Shown here in pieces: positions 22,000 to 34,753 of a stretch of 64,000 bases of DNA (position 1 is the stretch's first letter; every line of letters begins with the position of its first letter). This DNA is from Posidonia oceanica (lineage: Eukaryota; Streptophyta; Magnoliopsida; Alismatales; Posidoniaceae): NCBI GenBank assembly GCA_037176725.1, contig JAZBRS010000013.1, forward strand, positions 8,435,001 to 8,499,000. The letters run 5' to 3'. The notes beneath the pieces were generated by a model. The model worked only from the letters and a program-made list of their open reading frames with translations. It ran no database searches and was not told the DNA's origin. The position numbers and the translations under genes were made by a program.

Positions 22000-24900
22000 C
22001 TATTCGTGAGAGTGTACTCCATCTCCATTTTCCATAGAATTGTTCATTAATCCCATCAAGTCTACATGCTTAACAAATTTCTCTGCTAGAATCCCTTTTG
22101 TCATAGGGTCAGTAATCATGTCCAATGTGAGAATATAACTCATTTAAATTTCCTCTCTCTGTATATATCACAAATGTACTGATATTGTATCTCAATGTGC
22201 TTTCCTCTTGAACTATTAGCACCATTATTAATGAGACTAATTGCTGCTTGATTATCACAATATATTCCGACTGGTCCATCTATCAGATTAAGATCCAAGT
22301 CGTTCAAAAATATTTTAATCCAAACAGTATGTGTGGTGGCTATACTACATGCAATGTATTCCGCTTCCTATGTATATCTAGCAACACAACTTTACTTCTT
22401 ACTTCCCCATGAGACAGTACCACCACTAAAGATGAATAAGTGTCCCGATGTGGACTTTCCATCATCTTTATTACCTCCATAATCTACATTTGAATAATCC
22501 AATACTTTCAGTATTTCTACTTGGTATACTAGTTTGTGTTGCAATATGTCCTTAATATACTTCATAATCCGCTTAACAACTTCCCAATGTGCTGGTTCAG
22601 GCTTACTTTGATATCTACTAACTAAACTCACTGAATATGTTAAGTATGGTCTAGTGCACAGCATAATATACATTAAACTTCCAACTGCTTGTGTATATGG
22701 CATTTTCAGAGGTTTCTGTCTCTTTCCAAGACATTAATTTTTACTCATTCTTTTTCCATACACATATGGTGTAGGTGTAGGTGTAGGGACACAATTTTGC
22801 ATTCCAAATCTTTTTAGTATTGAATGTAAATACTTTTCTTGATTTATACTTAGCATTCTAGACTTCTGATCTCTAAGGATCTATATTCCAAGGACATAAG
22901 ATGCTTCGCCTGTGTCATTCATCTCAAATTTCTCACTAAGTTCAGTTTTCACTTTGTTCAATAATTTTATATCCTTTGTGACAAGCAAAATATCATCTAT
23001 ATATAATGACAATATTATAAAACTGTTTCCATTTTCATGACATACACATAGTTGTCCAATCTGTTTGAGATAAATCCCATTTGAACAATCAAATTGTGAA
23101 ATTTGAGATACCATTGTCTAGAAGAATGCTTTAATCCATATATTGATTTGTTTAATTTTTCACACTTTTCCCTCATGCCCTTCCACCTAAAACCCCCTCA
23201 GGCTGGCATATATATATGTCTTCCTACAATTCTCCATTAAGAAATGCAGTCTTAATATCCATCTGATGTAATTCCAAATCTAAGTGTGCTACAATGGCTG
23301 GTATGATTCTTATAAATGCAAACATAGCTACAGGAGAATATGTTTCCTGGAAGTCAATTCCTTCCTTCTGTGTATACCCTTTAACTACCAATCGAGCTTT
23401 GAACTTATCAATTGACCCATCTACCCTTAGCTTCTTTTTAAATACACATTTGCATCCTATAGCCTTCATTTCCTTAGGTAAATCACACAATTCCCAAACA
23501 TTATTCCTTTTCATAGAATCAATTTCATCATTCATAGCTTCGAACCACAAATCTTTCTCATGTAATTTAATCACATCACTATATGTAATGGATTCCTTGT
23601 GATTTTCCTGTTCTATATCTTTTAAAAAACATGATAGCTCACAGGAACACAGATGGTAATCATTCATCCATGAAGGTTGAGTTCTCATTCTTTTATTGCT
23701 AGGAGCATCAGGTGGGTTATTAACAGGCTCTTCAATATTTTCCATGTTTGGTAGGTCATGCAAGGCATTCTCCACCATTTTCATGGGTTTATTTGTGTTT
23801 TTTATGTTTGGTTGATGTTCATTTTCTGGATTATTTCCTTGAATATCATTAAAGTAATCATTTCCTATTACTGATAATAGTTCATCTTTATCTTCAGTAT
23901 ATTCTTCTTCCTCTAGATTTTCTAGAAATGTAGCATCTTTATACTCAATAATTCCTTTTTCCTTATGAAAAAATCTATATCCTGATAATTTGTCACAATA
24001 TCCTATAAACCTATATTTTAATGTTCTAAAGTCTAATTTATCCCCGAGTTGACTTGGAATTAGCACATGGGCTATTGAACCCCATTTCTTTAGATGATTA
24101 ATATTGGATTTTCTTCCATTCCACAACTCATAAGGGATACCTGTGATAGATTTGATGGGTATTCTATTCAATATGTAATTTACAGTGAGTAATGCTTCTC
24201 CCCAATATTCCTTTGGGAGGCTTAAATGTGATAACATGCATCTAATAGAATTCATTAGGGTTCTGTCTTTTCCGTTCTGCTACATCATTTTGTTGTAGCG
24301 TGTATGGCATAATAATACGCCTCTTTATTCCATGCTCGTGACAATATAATTCAAATTCTTTTGAATTGTATTCTCCACCTCTATTGGTTCTTAATACCTT
24401 AATGTCTCTTCCAAGTTGCTTTTCCACTTCTACTTTGTATTTCTTAAAGCAACTTAATACTTCTGTTTTATGTAAGATTAAACAGACATATGCATATCTA
24501 GAGTAATCATCTATAAATGTCACAAAATATTACTTGTTATTATATGTTTTCGCACTAAGTGGACCACATACATTTGAATGTACTAAGGTTAATAACTCAT
24601 TTGCCATATATATGTCCTACACCAAATGGTTTCTTAGTCATTTTTCTAACTAAGTAATGTTGATATAGGGTTAATTCTACATTAATAAGGTTAGGGAGAA
24701 GATTCAATTTTACCATTTGTTCCATTTTTTATTTCCCAGGATGAGCTAATCTAACATACCATAAATCACATTTAGACAATGAACACAAGGAATAATTAGG
24801 AATACTATCTGCATTATTTATTTTATTGTCTACTACAGAAATACAAAATAAATTATGTCCCAGGACATACGTCCCATGGCAAGTATTTTCCTATCATTCA

Positions 24901-25560
24901 CAATAGACACACGCTTATTGTAGAAGTGAACTTCTAAGCCATTCTTGCGAGTGCAGGGACAGAAAATTAAATTGTTCATTATGCCAAGTGCATAGAAAAC
25001 ATCTTTCAAAATCATAATACTGTCTTCCAAATTGATGCGGTAAGAGCCAACACCATCTACATCTAGCTATGTGTTGTTTCCCATGTAGATGCGATGCTTA
25101 TCAGATTTGAATTTCTTGAAAGATTCTAGTTCTTTCCTTGTCTTTGCGATATGGCAAGTAGCATCAGAATCTACCCATCCATCATTGAAGCTTGGTACAA
25201 CAATGTTATTTTATTCGACTACACTAATAAATACTCTCATGTTTGTTTTTTGTTCCAGTGCTTTGCCTCTTTTCCATCCTTGTTTGGACAATTTGTTATA
25301 AAGTGACTAAATTGACCACACTGGTGGCAAGAACTCTGTGGCTTCTTTTACCATGATTGGTTGGGTTTGAACTGTGCCCTATTCTGTCCAATCCTTTTGT
25401 TCTGGCCTATGTCATTTCTGGGCTTCCCATGTAAAATATTTACTTTTTCTAGATTTAACTCTAACTTCTGGCGGCTAGTCATAATTTCTTGTTCAGTTCC
25501 CAATCTCGCTGGTAATTCTGAGAGTTGAAAGGACAGGAACAATTTCATCGTTGTGGTCAC
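22000..25560 (-). pseudogene. Copia gag-pol polyprotein of element C, broken
   Basis: Minus-strand order: the zinc knuckle CHQCGQFSHFITNC (about 25300-25345), then a pre-integrase block with MILKDVFYALGI (24833-25030). Integrase (24242-24523) has the first Asp in TFIDDYSRY, but LRTNRGGEY where the family has Asp. A frameshift near 24250 follows AERK. Next come integrase C-terminus and reverse transcriptase (23224-24255) with [12 protein letters not shown], the YIDD box (LYIDDILLVTK, 22881-23114), and RNase H with TQEAEYIA and YCDNQAAISL. The tail is DPMTKGILAEKFVKHVDLMG. The protein would copy and integrate the element. Frameshifts, stops and the Asp-to-Asn change show it is dead. Confidence 0.87.
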
Positions 25561-25673
25561 TATAGATATGGATTTTGGGAGTGTGTAGATGAAGTAGTCG
25601 ATGCTTTCACGTCGATGACTTGATGTAATCGCCACTCGTCGATGGGCTGACAAGACGCCTAGGGGGTGATGTG
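25561..25673 (-). repeat. Terminal repeat of the Tat-like element, lower copy
   Basis: It matches 33562-33675 with scattered substitutions and a 4-bp gap. The end is TATAGATATGG here against TGTAGATGTGG in the other copy. It cuts into the gag of element C. Confidence 0.75.
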
Positions 25674-28600
25674 GAGGATGTGGGTAGTCGGCTCACTGGA
25701 TCAACGGCAGGGTGTCGTCCAGCAGCGCCCTCGTACTATGTGAGCGTGTTCCTTTCCTTCAAAACAAATAAAAATAGATCTAGGTAAGTCCAAGTGCAGT
25801 AAATAGATCAGATAAATAAGAAATAAAGTAGATAAATGCAACTAACACTAACCGAGGGTTGTTCCCCACATGCATATGCTATGGGTCCTAATTAAAGAAT
25901 GCAATAATGAAATAAAAAAGTAGATTGGAAGAAGATACTCCCTTCACTCTCGTGCTGTATGCAGTGAAGTGAGGAAGTGGAGGCACGGTTGGAGCTCCGG
26001 CTATGCTCGAGATCTCTGGGATCTAAGGTGGGATATAGTGATCTCTGGGATATAAGGTTTCTAGATTGATAATGGAGGCTAGCGTTTCTCTCTCAAAAAA
26101 TGTAACTCTCTCTAAACTTGGCCTCCCACTAATGAATTTTGCCTCCCCAAATCCTAAAAATGCCTCCCCTTGAGTACTGACTCACAAGGTCTATTTATAG
26201 GTTCGTGGGATACGGGTGTATCAAGTCTAGGAAGCTTCTAGAAAAAAAAAGATATTTATAGCAAGTCGCCGAATTCACCAGCGACAAGCACAAATATCTC
26301 CCAGAAATGACGCGGAGGTCTGCTGACCGGGTCAAAGGAGGAGTCCATGTCAGCTAGTCGCCGCTCTTAGTGGCGCATAAGCCTCAGCTACTCCCGCATG
26401 ATCGGGACAAAGGAGGAGTCCACGTCAGCTAGTCACCGCTGTTGATGGCGCCTACACCTCAGCTGCTCCCGCAAGACCAGGTCAACCAGAGGCCACATCA
26501 ACTAGTCGCCGCTCTTGCTGGCGCCTAGCTACTGCATTATTCCAGGTCAGATTTTAGGTGGGTTTCTATTTTTAATAGGGTGGTTTAGCACATTAAAAAC
26601 GTGTTAAAAACAAGATATTAATCTGATGCCACCTAGGATTTTCTAAATTGTTCTTTAATTATTTATTTTATATGATATATGTGTTATATCATATATTAAA
26701 TGCTGGAAAATCATATAAATATAAATAATTTACGGCAAAATGTTATAATAGCTTATAAAATTCCCGTATGTTATTTTAATGCCCAGGATATTGATATTAA
26801 GCTGGAGAGAGTAGTAGGATGCTAGTCGCCTGTCTCCTTGGTGCCTACACAGTCCAGTCACCGCTTTGAATGGCGCCTGTCTATGTTGTCGCTTTGGGAG
26901 GCAACTAGCTAGTCTTTTTGCATTTTTAACCCTGTCTTTTATATTGATCCAGAGAAACATGATAAAAACCCGGAAAACTTCAGAGATTCCATGAAATCAT
27001 AAAAACATCTTCTTTAACTCAAATCTGCCACTGATTTGAGTGGAATAAAGAGTGATCAAAGTACTCAAACTTGCCACTAGTTTGGGCGAGTCAGCTCTGC
27101 CACAGCAAACGACCTTGAGCTAAGTAAAATCAAGCATTGTTTTTAAGCAAATCATGAAAAATCTGGAAAATGTGTTATTAAATCTTGGTTATGCGACTTG
27201 GGGTGCCTCAGAAGTTCCTATTCTCTATGAACTCTCAGAAATACGAAAATAGGATATCTACAGATCTTCCTCCTTGGAGTTGATCTTGGAATAAGATCAG
27301 CTCCAAGGTAAGAACGATGTCCCATTAAGCATTTCCTAAAGAGGGGAACTCTGTCTCAAACAATCCGCCATTAGTGATGAAGAAAGATAAAAAAAGAATG
27401 GGTGAACTAACTCGGTTTTGAGAGATTGCCGCATAGCCGAGTGGTTCGATTAATTGCCGTCATATTGAAGACTCAGGCATGGAGGGGTGAAGTCGGTTTC
27501 GAAGCTATGTGTCGCAGCCGATGTCAAGACCATGCCAATCATGTAGAGATATACCTCAACGGGGCAGAAGCTAATGAGGAGATCGTAGGGCATTACCTTG
27601 TACGATCGAAAAGAAGTGCTCTTGTGGTATCATGTTTGAGATTTTACTCGGATTGGAATTGATAGAAGGATAGGTAGGAACTGGGTTGGCTCTAGGAGAA
27701 TCACTTGTCCTAAGGGTTTCTAACACTCTTGAAGATCATTTTGCTCTGTCTGTGCTCCACTTCCAATGATATGAGAAAATGCATGGATGCATGATTCAAA
27801 CAAACAAATGTTAATGCAAAGTCAACACGCAATGCAATGAATGGTCCATATGCTAGGTTAGGCTGGTGGGGTACAGTTGGTCCCAAACCATATGGACATA
27901 TGCAAAATGAATGAATTCAATTTGTTGTGGTTAAGTGTTTTCCGTCCTTGAGTGTGACCAGTACTCTCGGGAAAGGACCGTCGTCCCACAACTCGATTTG
28001 GCAAATAAAGGAGTTCTATGATTAAAGAATCGGATGAGTGAGTGAACCATTCCTTCGCCAAACCAGGGTTTGTCTTTTAGTCAAAGTGGGTGTGCCTTTG
28101 CACACTATATGAGCCCCCAAGGCGTGAGCTCGTTCTTCAGATTATGAGATTTATACCTGCACACTTAACAAAAAATGTTAGTAATCACAGGTGAACCTTT
28201 CCCAGTTCCTAGGGAGATTGACTAAGTTATACTTGTGTATGAGATAAAGTAATCCCTTAACCAACATGCTTGGGAACTAAGTGGAGGGAATTAGTCTTGG
28301 CCTCAGCGGAGAGATGGAAAATCGGAGCCCAGTAGACACCGATTGTGAGTCATCTGTAGATGCTCTAAAGATTATTGCATAAGCAACGTCTTTGTTGAAA
28401 AAACGCACCCAAGTCGTGAGACACGCTTGAGTAGGACGCTATCCCCAAATCCGAGTTGAATCTATTGTTGCATCACCGGCCAGACTAGTTACTGTTTTCC
28501 TACTTACTAAGTTTTCACTTGTATGTAGGGTGGATGGTACTTCTTTTTAGGGATTTTCTTAGATTTTCTGATTTTTTTTTTTGGTATTTGGGATTTTCTG

Positions 28601-29612
28601 ATTTTTTTTTGGTATTTTGGGATTTTCTGATTTTTTTTTTATTTTTGGATTGATGAGTGTGGTCATAACCTTATCCCTTAAAGATCTGGCATTATTACCT
28701 TGTATTATCTAGGGTGAGAGAATCTTCCCTTCTAATATGCTTGGTTTGTTGAGAACTTATGACTTCATACTAGCCTTAGTTTGATTATTGTCTCTTTCAT
28801 TTACTTAGTCCTTGAACTTCTAGGATTTCTTGTCCCTTGCCTGTGAGTGAGATAGGTAGAGGAGGTTTGAACTACAGTAAGCTCTCGACTTTAGCTCGAG
28901 CTTGAGTTCCGCTCGCCAGGTTTGGTCCTAATGTGCCTTTTAATTTTCTAGGATTTTTTTTTCTTAATTTATGGACAACTTTCTTTGCTGCCTTCATTTC
29001 ACTCTTTGGACAGCTCTTTGCTGACCTCTTTTATTGTCTTCTTTTTTTCTTTTCTTTTTTCACTTGGACAGCTTCTTCGCTGCATTCTTTCCTCTCTTAT
29101 TTGGACAGCTTCTTTGCTGTCTTTTTTTCTAGACGCTTTATTTGGCGAACGGCTCATACCATTAGCCTCTGCTCCGAGCTTGCCTTTCTCTTATCTCTCC
29201 ATGCAAGTGTATGTGTAGACAGGACAAAGTTGAGGTTACCCTAGTTGTTCAGCTTCATTTCTACTTGGGATACAACTTTCTTTCCTTGGCTAGGGTTTGG
29301 TCTTTGATTCTTTCTGGATTGTGGCATGCTAATTAATGGGTGTATTGTGTGTAACTCCCATGAATCTGAAGATATCTTCAGGTTGTCACAACCAGTAGTT
29401 GGACCTTCCCTAGATGTCACGGTTTCTGCTTAGAAACCTTAGGTAATATTTTGACAATTCTGCTTAATACTTTAAGTGGTCAAGTGTTTAGTCCATACTC
29501 ATCAGTCATTATTTGTTTTATTTTAGGATTTATCTTAAGCAAAGTTAAAGGAAACCAAAGTATAGAAGAAAAATATCTTATTTACAAGTTCAAACTAATT
29601 TAACCACTGCTC
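25674..29612 (-). other. 3' non-coding part of the Tat-like element (LTR body plus 3' region)
   Basis: Nearly 4 kb without pol. It should contain the rest of the 3' LTR, whose inner boundary I could not place. Several words resemble Tat 5'/3' untranslated DNA, for example repeated ATTTTCTGATTTTTTT runs near 28560-28640. 28970-29125 repeats TGGACAGCTTCTTTGCTG about four times. The short plus-strand frames here are not convincing genes. Confidence 0.5.
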
Positions 29613-31961
29613 TCAGTCGAGTTCAGTGTAATCTCGCACCTCCCTCCCCAGATGAGGGGGCTTACCTAAGGGGTGACTGCAAAAGTTTGCCCCTAGCGTG
29701 GAGTAGTCAGATACTTGTGGCACATAGTTTTGTTTTTCCTTTAGTTTGCGCACAGTCCTTGTACTGTCAGAGTCGGACTTATCCTGACCTGCTTCTTGTA
29801 CTGTGCCCCTGGCGGCTTCGCCCTTTGCACTGGAGCTTCTCAGAATGTAACCATTGATGTTTCTATAAGGCTCTGCATTAACCTCTCCTTGACTATTGTG
29901 TTCATGACTGCCCCTGGTGTACCCACTTGTAGGATCGGACGCCTTGGGAGGAGGACTGATTACTGCTTGTAGATTCTGGCAGAACGAGTGTAGTGCAACC
30001 TCTGCTTCATACCAATATGAATCAATATACTTATCGTACCTCGGTGACTGGTCTTCTTCTATTAAGTCCTGGAGCACATGAGAATTTGGCCTTTCGTGAT
30101 CATCAGGCAGCTCTTTATTGCATGGTTCAGAGGGTGGTCCTTCATGGCCAGGGTCTGGAGGAGTGAGTTCCCAGTCTACTTGTATATGTTGGATGGTTAC
30201 AAATTCAGTCCGAACAACTGACAAGATGACCTTTGCCTCTGCATGCGCCGCTAGATGGTTGAACAAGGGATCTTGATGTATCTACATTATTTGTTGTCCT
30301 TCTTGAGCTATCTTTAGTCTGGCTTTAAGCTCAGACTACATAATTTTACCATTGTTATTAAGATTATGTATTTTATCTTTGACAGTGAAACACTCCTCAA
30401 GGGTATGTCCATTGTTTTGATGATAAGGGCAGTGCTTGGACATGTCAGCATTAGGAGGACTTGGCCTAGACTCAGGGAGCTGCAGATCTCTACTTTCAAC
30501 CAACATCCTGAATGTATCGGAGATTGATTCAGGAAGCGGCGGATAGCTTTGCCTTTGAGGGCCTTTGTACCTTCGTGGCTGAGGGACGTTATTGTAGCTC
30601 CTCTGCCCCTATAGTGCACACATCGGGTACGGAGGTTGTTGTTGTTGGCACGGTTGGCATTGGTCCTCTTGATTTAGTTGATTCTGAACTAGCTGCCCTT
30701 GGTACTGATATGGTTGGTTCTAATATTGCTCTGGCTGATACTAGATCAGTTGCCCTTGGAACAGAATTGAGTGCTCAAATTGATATTGGGGATTCCTCCC
30801 TCCTTTCCGCTTCTACTGAGCTGAGATTTGTGCTACATCGCCAGTGACGCCTTCAAATGTATAGCCGACGGTCTTCTTCTTGCCCCTTCCCTCGAGCTCT
30901 AAGAATGGTAAGTCATCTTTATGACGGAGGACTCTTGCAGCACGCTCGTACAGTTGAGGATACGTTTAGAGGTCACTAATCAGTAGCCCTGTTCTGAGTG
31001 CTCCTATAGTGTTTCGGGAAATGACCTCAACTGCTTGGCTTTCAGGAATGTAGCATTTGGACCTTACAGCCATGCCTCTACATCTGTTTGCAAAAGTGGC
31101 AAACTCCTCATCAGATTTCATCTTTTCTGCGAGGAGGTCACTCATTGTGGGCTCGTGCTGGATGCGATGGCCATATTGGAGCAAAATATTTTCCTGGACC
31201 ATCTTAAAGTTACTGAGATCATATGCTGTGAGTGTGTTGAACCATCTCAGTGCTTCTCCCTCCAGGCTCTTGAAGAAGAGGTAGATAGTAAGCTCATTGT
31301 CATACTGATACGGTAGAGCATCCATAGCGAAGGTGGCTAGATGGCCTCTCGGATCCTCTGTTCTATTGTATTTCCTCATTTTTGGCATTTTGAATCCAAG
31401 TGGAAGAACAAAATGAGAGAATTTGGATGTGTCAAATCCTACTGGTGCTTTAGACGTAACCTCTGCCTCTGTCAGTGCCTCATAAATCATTCTTTTAAGG
31501 TCCAGCCCTGGCACGGCCCATTGCCCCTAGCTTAGGTGCCCGTGTGTTTGATGGAATGGTGGTGATAGAGGGTTGTATGGCAGAGAGAAGGATAGGGATT
31601 GAAGTGGAGTGTGGTAGAACTATGTGTTAGCGGGAGATTTTGGTGAGTATGATGTTCCGAGATATTGTGGTTGGTAGTAGGTTGTTGGGGATGGCATGAT
31701 TTGATGTATGGAAGGATAAGTTGGCGTTGCGTAGTGTTGTGCGAATGGACTTTGGGTAGGGAAGTTTACAGTGGGGTTTGGTGGTAGGGTGTATGTGTGA
31801 GTGGGCGTAATTAACGGGTTTTGGTGAGGGTTTAGGAAAGAAGGTTGGTGGATGAATGGAATTTGTAGGCTCCTAAATTAGGGGTGGTGCCGTGCCAGGA
31901 GTTGGTAAATCTCATTAGTCGCTTCCTCAGACAGATAGGAAGCGGTCGATGTAGGCGGCAT
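29613..31961 (-). pseudogene. Gag of the Tat/Ogre-lineage element
   Basis: Minus-strand ATG at 31961 (MPPTSTASYLSEEATNEIYQ) leads into a proline/tyrosine-rich segment. The retrotransposon gag core follows (30966-31514) with YNRTEDPRGHLATF, FFKSLEGEALRWFNTL and MVQENILLQYGHR. Further on, PPLPESISDTFRMLVESRD and CPYHQNNGHTLEECFTVKDK match the conserved region of Tat/Ogre gags with its C-x-x-H...GH...C motif. A second open part (29613-30266) continues downstream with VDWELTPPDPGHEG. Gag would assemble particles and bind RNA. Stops near 31878, after ISDL and elsewhere, with frame changes near 30300-30900, make it a pseudogene. Confidence 0.8.
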
Positions 31962-33539
31962 TATGTGGGAGGTTACCCCGGGAAGTGTGTGTTCAAACGG
32001 GGTACTCTATGGCTGTGAGTGGCGGATTTCTCTCTCTCCTTCAACTTCTTGTGAAAAGTTGGGAGTTTCTGGCTCTTCTGCCTATGAAGTCGGAGTTCTG
32101 AACAAGAACTCATTCTGGCCCATTCTTGTCTGTACCATGGAAGTAGAGGCGGAAGATAGACTGATGTGTTCCATTGCAAGATTGTTCTTTAAGTTATTAC
32201 AAAATGCTTGGAAAGGAAATTACAGACTTTATTACACTACTTAATACAGACTCGATTAAATGAAAGTAAAGAAAATAAATAGCTGCTGTTCTGACGTTTC
32301 TGCAACCTGTTAATTGTGATAATCAGATCCCTGCAAACAAGGCACATCGGAGCATTTTTCCTGTAGTCGCCTCTTAGTCAGGCAACGAAACAAGTCACCG
32401 GTTCAAATGACGGCGGAGCGAGGCACCTTCTGAACAGGCGGCTAGCACCCTGTTCTTCCAGCAACCGAGATCTGTTCCGGACAGATCGCGCAACAAACAG
32501 GAAAGAAAATTAGTGCAGGTTTCAAACAGACCGCAGATTTTTACTTGTCCAAGTGGTTAGTTAATCGATTAATTTAATCTTGCGGGCTCACAAGGAATGG
32601 GTTCCTAGGCCGAAGTAAGAACAACCTTGTGTGTCACTCAAAATGGGATTTTGACTTTTTGGGTACCACTCTTTGACCTTATTCAGGGTCCACCAAGAGG
32701 GCCTAGGCGGCGGATTTGTCTCTCTAAAGAGGGGCACACAACCTAGGATTCTGTTCTTAGCAAACCATAAATCAGTAAATAAACATGGAATATTAAAGTA
32801 TCAAGTATCTACCAAGGATTATTTTTGACTCAAGGAAGAGAAAGAGTCAAAAATAAAACCTTAGGACACCTTGAGTTCTTAACCTAACTATCCCAATCAA
32901 ACAAAGTATGGGTGAGCGACTTGCACTGGCCCAGTTCGCTCTGTTTGATTGTTTTAGTTAGAGAAATATTCTCTCAAGAAACTCTAACTCTAATATCAAT
33001 GAAATAGTTTCCATCTTAATGGCGGACACATGCAAGCCTAGAATCCGAAGAAAAAACAAGAAAGATGCAGTGAACAGGATTTATTCTACTTTTTAAGCAA
33101 TTGTAGATCTAAAAAAATGACACAAGCTACTGAAAAAAAAATAAAAGATCTGCACTGAAACAGTACCCAAATCTAGTCGCCTGTAATGGGTGCACCCAGG
33201 CTAGTCGCCGCAATGATGTGTGACCAAATTAGGCGCCGTATATATAGGTGGTTGGGTACAAAAGCTTTCTGATTTCAGAATAGAAGTAACCCGATCCTTT
33301 AAGACTAAAGACGCGAAATTAGTCGTTACCTCAGAGTGCTAACGAGACCTCTTGCCTTAAGCCAAGATGATTGGGTTAGGAGATCTATTCTAATATCAGA
33401 AAACACAATGGCGTTTAGGAGTCGTGAAAAAATCTAAGCACACGAGCTCCTAAACCGAAAACAAACTAAATCTAGGAAAATAAACGAAGGAAGGAAAGAA
33501 AGAAATGCTTACATAACACAGAGGGTTAGCTAAAGCCGG
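31962..33539 (-). other. 5' leader of the Tat-like element
   Basis: About 1.6 kb between the primer-binding site and the gag start, non-coding in the sense strand. Long leaders are usual in Tat/Ogre elements. The short open frames on both strands look like chance. Confidence 0.55.
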
Positions 33540-33558
33540 TCCCACCGTGATCGCCAGT
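33540..33558 (-). other. Primer-binding-like site of the Tat-like element
   Basis: In minus sense the LTR end ATCTACA is followed by GAAA and CTGGCGATCACGGTGGGA. Tat/Ogre elements carry TGGCGA-type sites here. The exact tRNA is not certain. Confidence 0.55.
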
Positions 33559-33561
33559 TTC

Positions 33562-33675
33562 TGTAGATGTGGATTTTGGGGGGGTGTAGATGAAGTAGTC
33601 GGCGCTTCCACGTACGTCGATGACTTGATGTAATTGCCACTCGTCGATGGGCTGACAAGATGCCTGAGGGGACAT
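33562..33675 (-). repeat. Terminal repeat of the Tat-like element, upper copy
   Basis: 3' end of the 5' LTR in minus sense, about 115 bp. Homology with 25561-25673 stops at about 33675, where the sequence changes into a different LTR family. Confidence 0.75.
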
Positions 33676-34753
33676 TGCGTGGTCTTTTAAACAGCGTTCG
33701 TTCTCCCACTTGCGCTGATTGCTCTCCGTTGCTTCTCTTGCTCTTTCTCCTTGCATTTGCATCTACATGGCTTTATCAATGCTTTATTTCGCTTGTTTTG
33801 GCACCGTTTTGCGTGCTGGCTTTGTTTTCTGCACCATTTTGCATGCCAATCTTGTTTCTTGCACCATTTTGCGTGCTTGCTTTGTCTTTTGCATAGTTTT
33901 GCGTGCCGACCTTGTTTTCCTACACCATTTCGCATGTCGCTCTTGTTTCTTGCACCGTTTTGCGTGCTTGCATTGTCTTTTGCACTATTTTGCGTGCCAA
34001 TCTTGTTTTTTGCACCGTTTCGCATGCCGCTTCCGTTTCTTGCATTGTTTTGCGTGTTTTATGCTGTTTTCTCTTGCATGTCGCCTGCATTGCTTGGTTT
34101 TACCGCTATTTTGCTTTTTTCGCTTGCATTTGCATATAGGGCAGTGATGCTTACTGCCTGGAGTTCTCATAAGCCAAGTTTCAACCGGTTCGGAACACAG
34201 ACAGCGTTGCTGAGCACTTAGACTGCACGTTTACTTCCTTGCATTGCATCCCATCACTTAGAGCACACCTTTGAGCATTCATTGGCATTTAGGCATTCAA
34301 ACCTACATTTCCCTGCGTATGCGAGCGTAAGCCTAGAAAGACCGATTCTCGAGCGTGTCGGGGGTGCCTAACACCTTCCCCGCACGTAACAGGAGTCCTT
34401 GCCCAGTCTTTTGGCCCGTAATGACCATATTGCCCTTATCCTAGGCGTGAGTCATATCATTTGCATTCATTTGCATTTGTTTTCCTTTGCATTGCTTTGC
34501 ATTGCATCCTTTGCTTGGATTTGCGTGTTAATCCACGCATTTCCCCGGTTTTCCTTGTCTCCCGATAATAGACACGGTGGCGACTCTGAATTGTCTTATC
34601 TTCTTCTTTTCTTATCTTTTCTCCTCTGTTTCAAGTGTTTTCGAGTTGAGCCTTCCTCCTCGGACATAGCCACTTATAGTGAGCCTGATTCCGATCGGTG
34701 CACGCGAGCTTTCGGTAGTGTGCATGAACGATCTGAACACCGGGATTACTACA
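33676..34753 (+). mobile_element. 3' fragment of a Tat-like long LTR
   Basis: It matches the last ~1.05 kb of the 45720-51320 insertion. Shared parts are the 30-bp tandem repeats, the block GTGTCGGGGGTGCCTAACAC (about 34357), GGTGGCGACTCTG (about 34576) and the terminal GGGATTACTACA. It ends exactly at the LTR terminus (34753), so the sequence after it is insertion target DNA. The 5' part is lost at the junction with the Tat-like gag element. Orientation follows the longer copy and is not proven. Confidence 0.65.
33802..34063 (+). repeat. 30-bp tandem repeat array (about 8.5 units)
   Basis: The unit is close to CACCGTTTTGCGTGCCTACT plus ten more bases, repeating at 30-31 bp. Because 30 is divisible by three, stop-free frames arise in several phases on both strands (up to 156 codons). 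These are not genes. Confidence 0.88.

Larger units (their letters stand above)
21610..25560 (-). mobile_element. Element C: minus-strand Copia retrotransposon, 5' part lost
   Basis: In minus-strand order it has the end of gag with a zinc knuckle, then protease/pre-integrase remnants, integrase, reverse transcriptase, RNase H, a polypurine tract and a 3' LTR. Integrase before reverse transcriptase identifies Copia. The start of gag and the 5' LTR are absent because a Tat-lineage element is joined at 25560/25561. Confidence 0.87.
25561..33675 (-). mobile_element. Gag-only Tat/Ogre-lineage Gypsy element, minus strand
   Basis: The ends are direct repeats of about 115 bp (25561-25673 and 33562-33675). 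In minus sense both are LTR 3' ends (CAAAATCCACATCTACA at the upper copy). The upper copy is followed by a primer-binding-like site (CTGGCGATCACGGTGGGA). Gag lies at 29613-31961 with a Tat-type C-terminal histidine/cysteine motif. No pol is present in the remaining sequence. The outer parts of the two LTRs differ beyond the 115 bp, and the flanks (GTCAC left, CTATC at 34754) do not match, so the upper end has been rearranged. Confidence 0.72.

Noticed and set aside
27426..27662. 78-codon plus-strand frame with ordinary composition
   Set aside because: No family recognised, and it lies antisense in the non-coding 3' part of a retroelement. Likely chance.
33687..34221. Frames of 112-156 codons on both strands
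   Set aside because: Products of a 30-bp tandem repeat whose period is a multiple of three.
33562..34753. A complete 1.19-kb LTR of the Tat-like gag element
   Set aside because: The ends look right, but only the first 115 bp recur at the other end of the element, and the flanking 5-mers differ.
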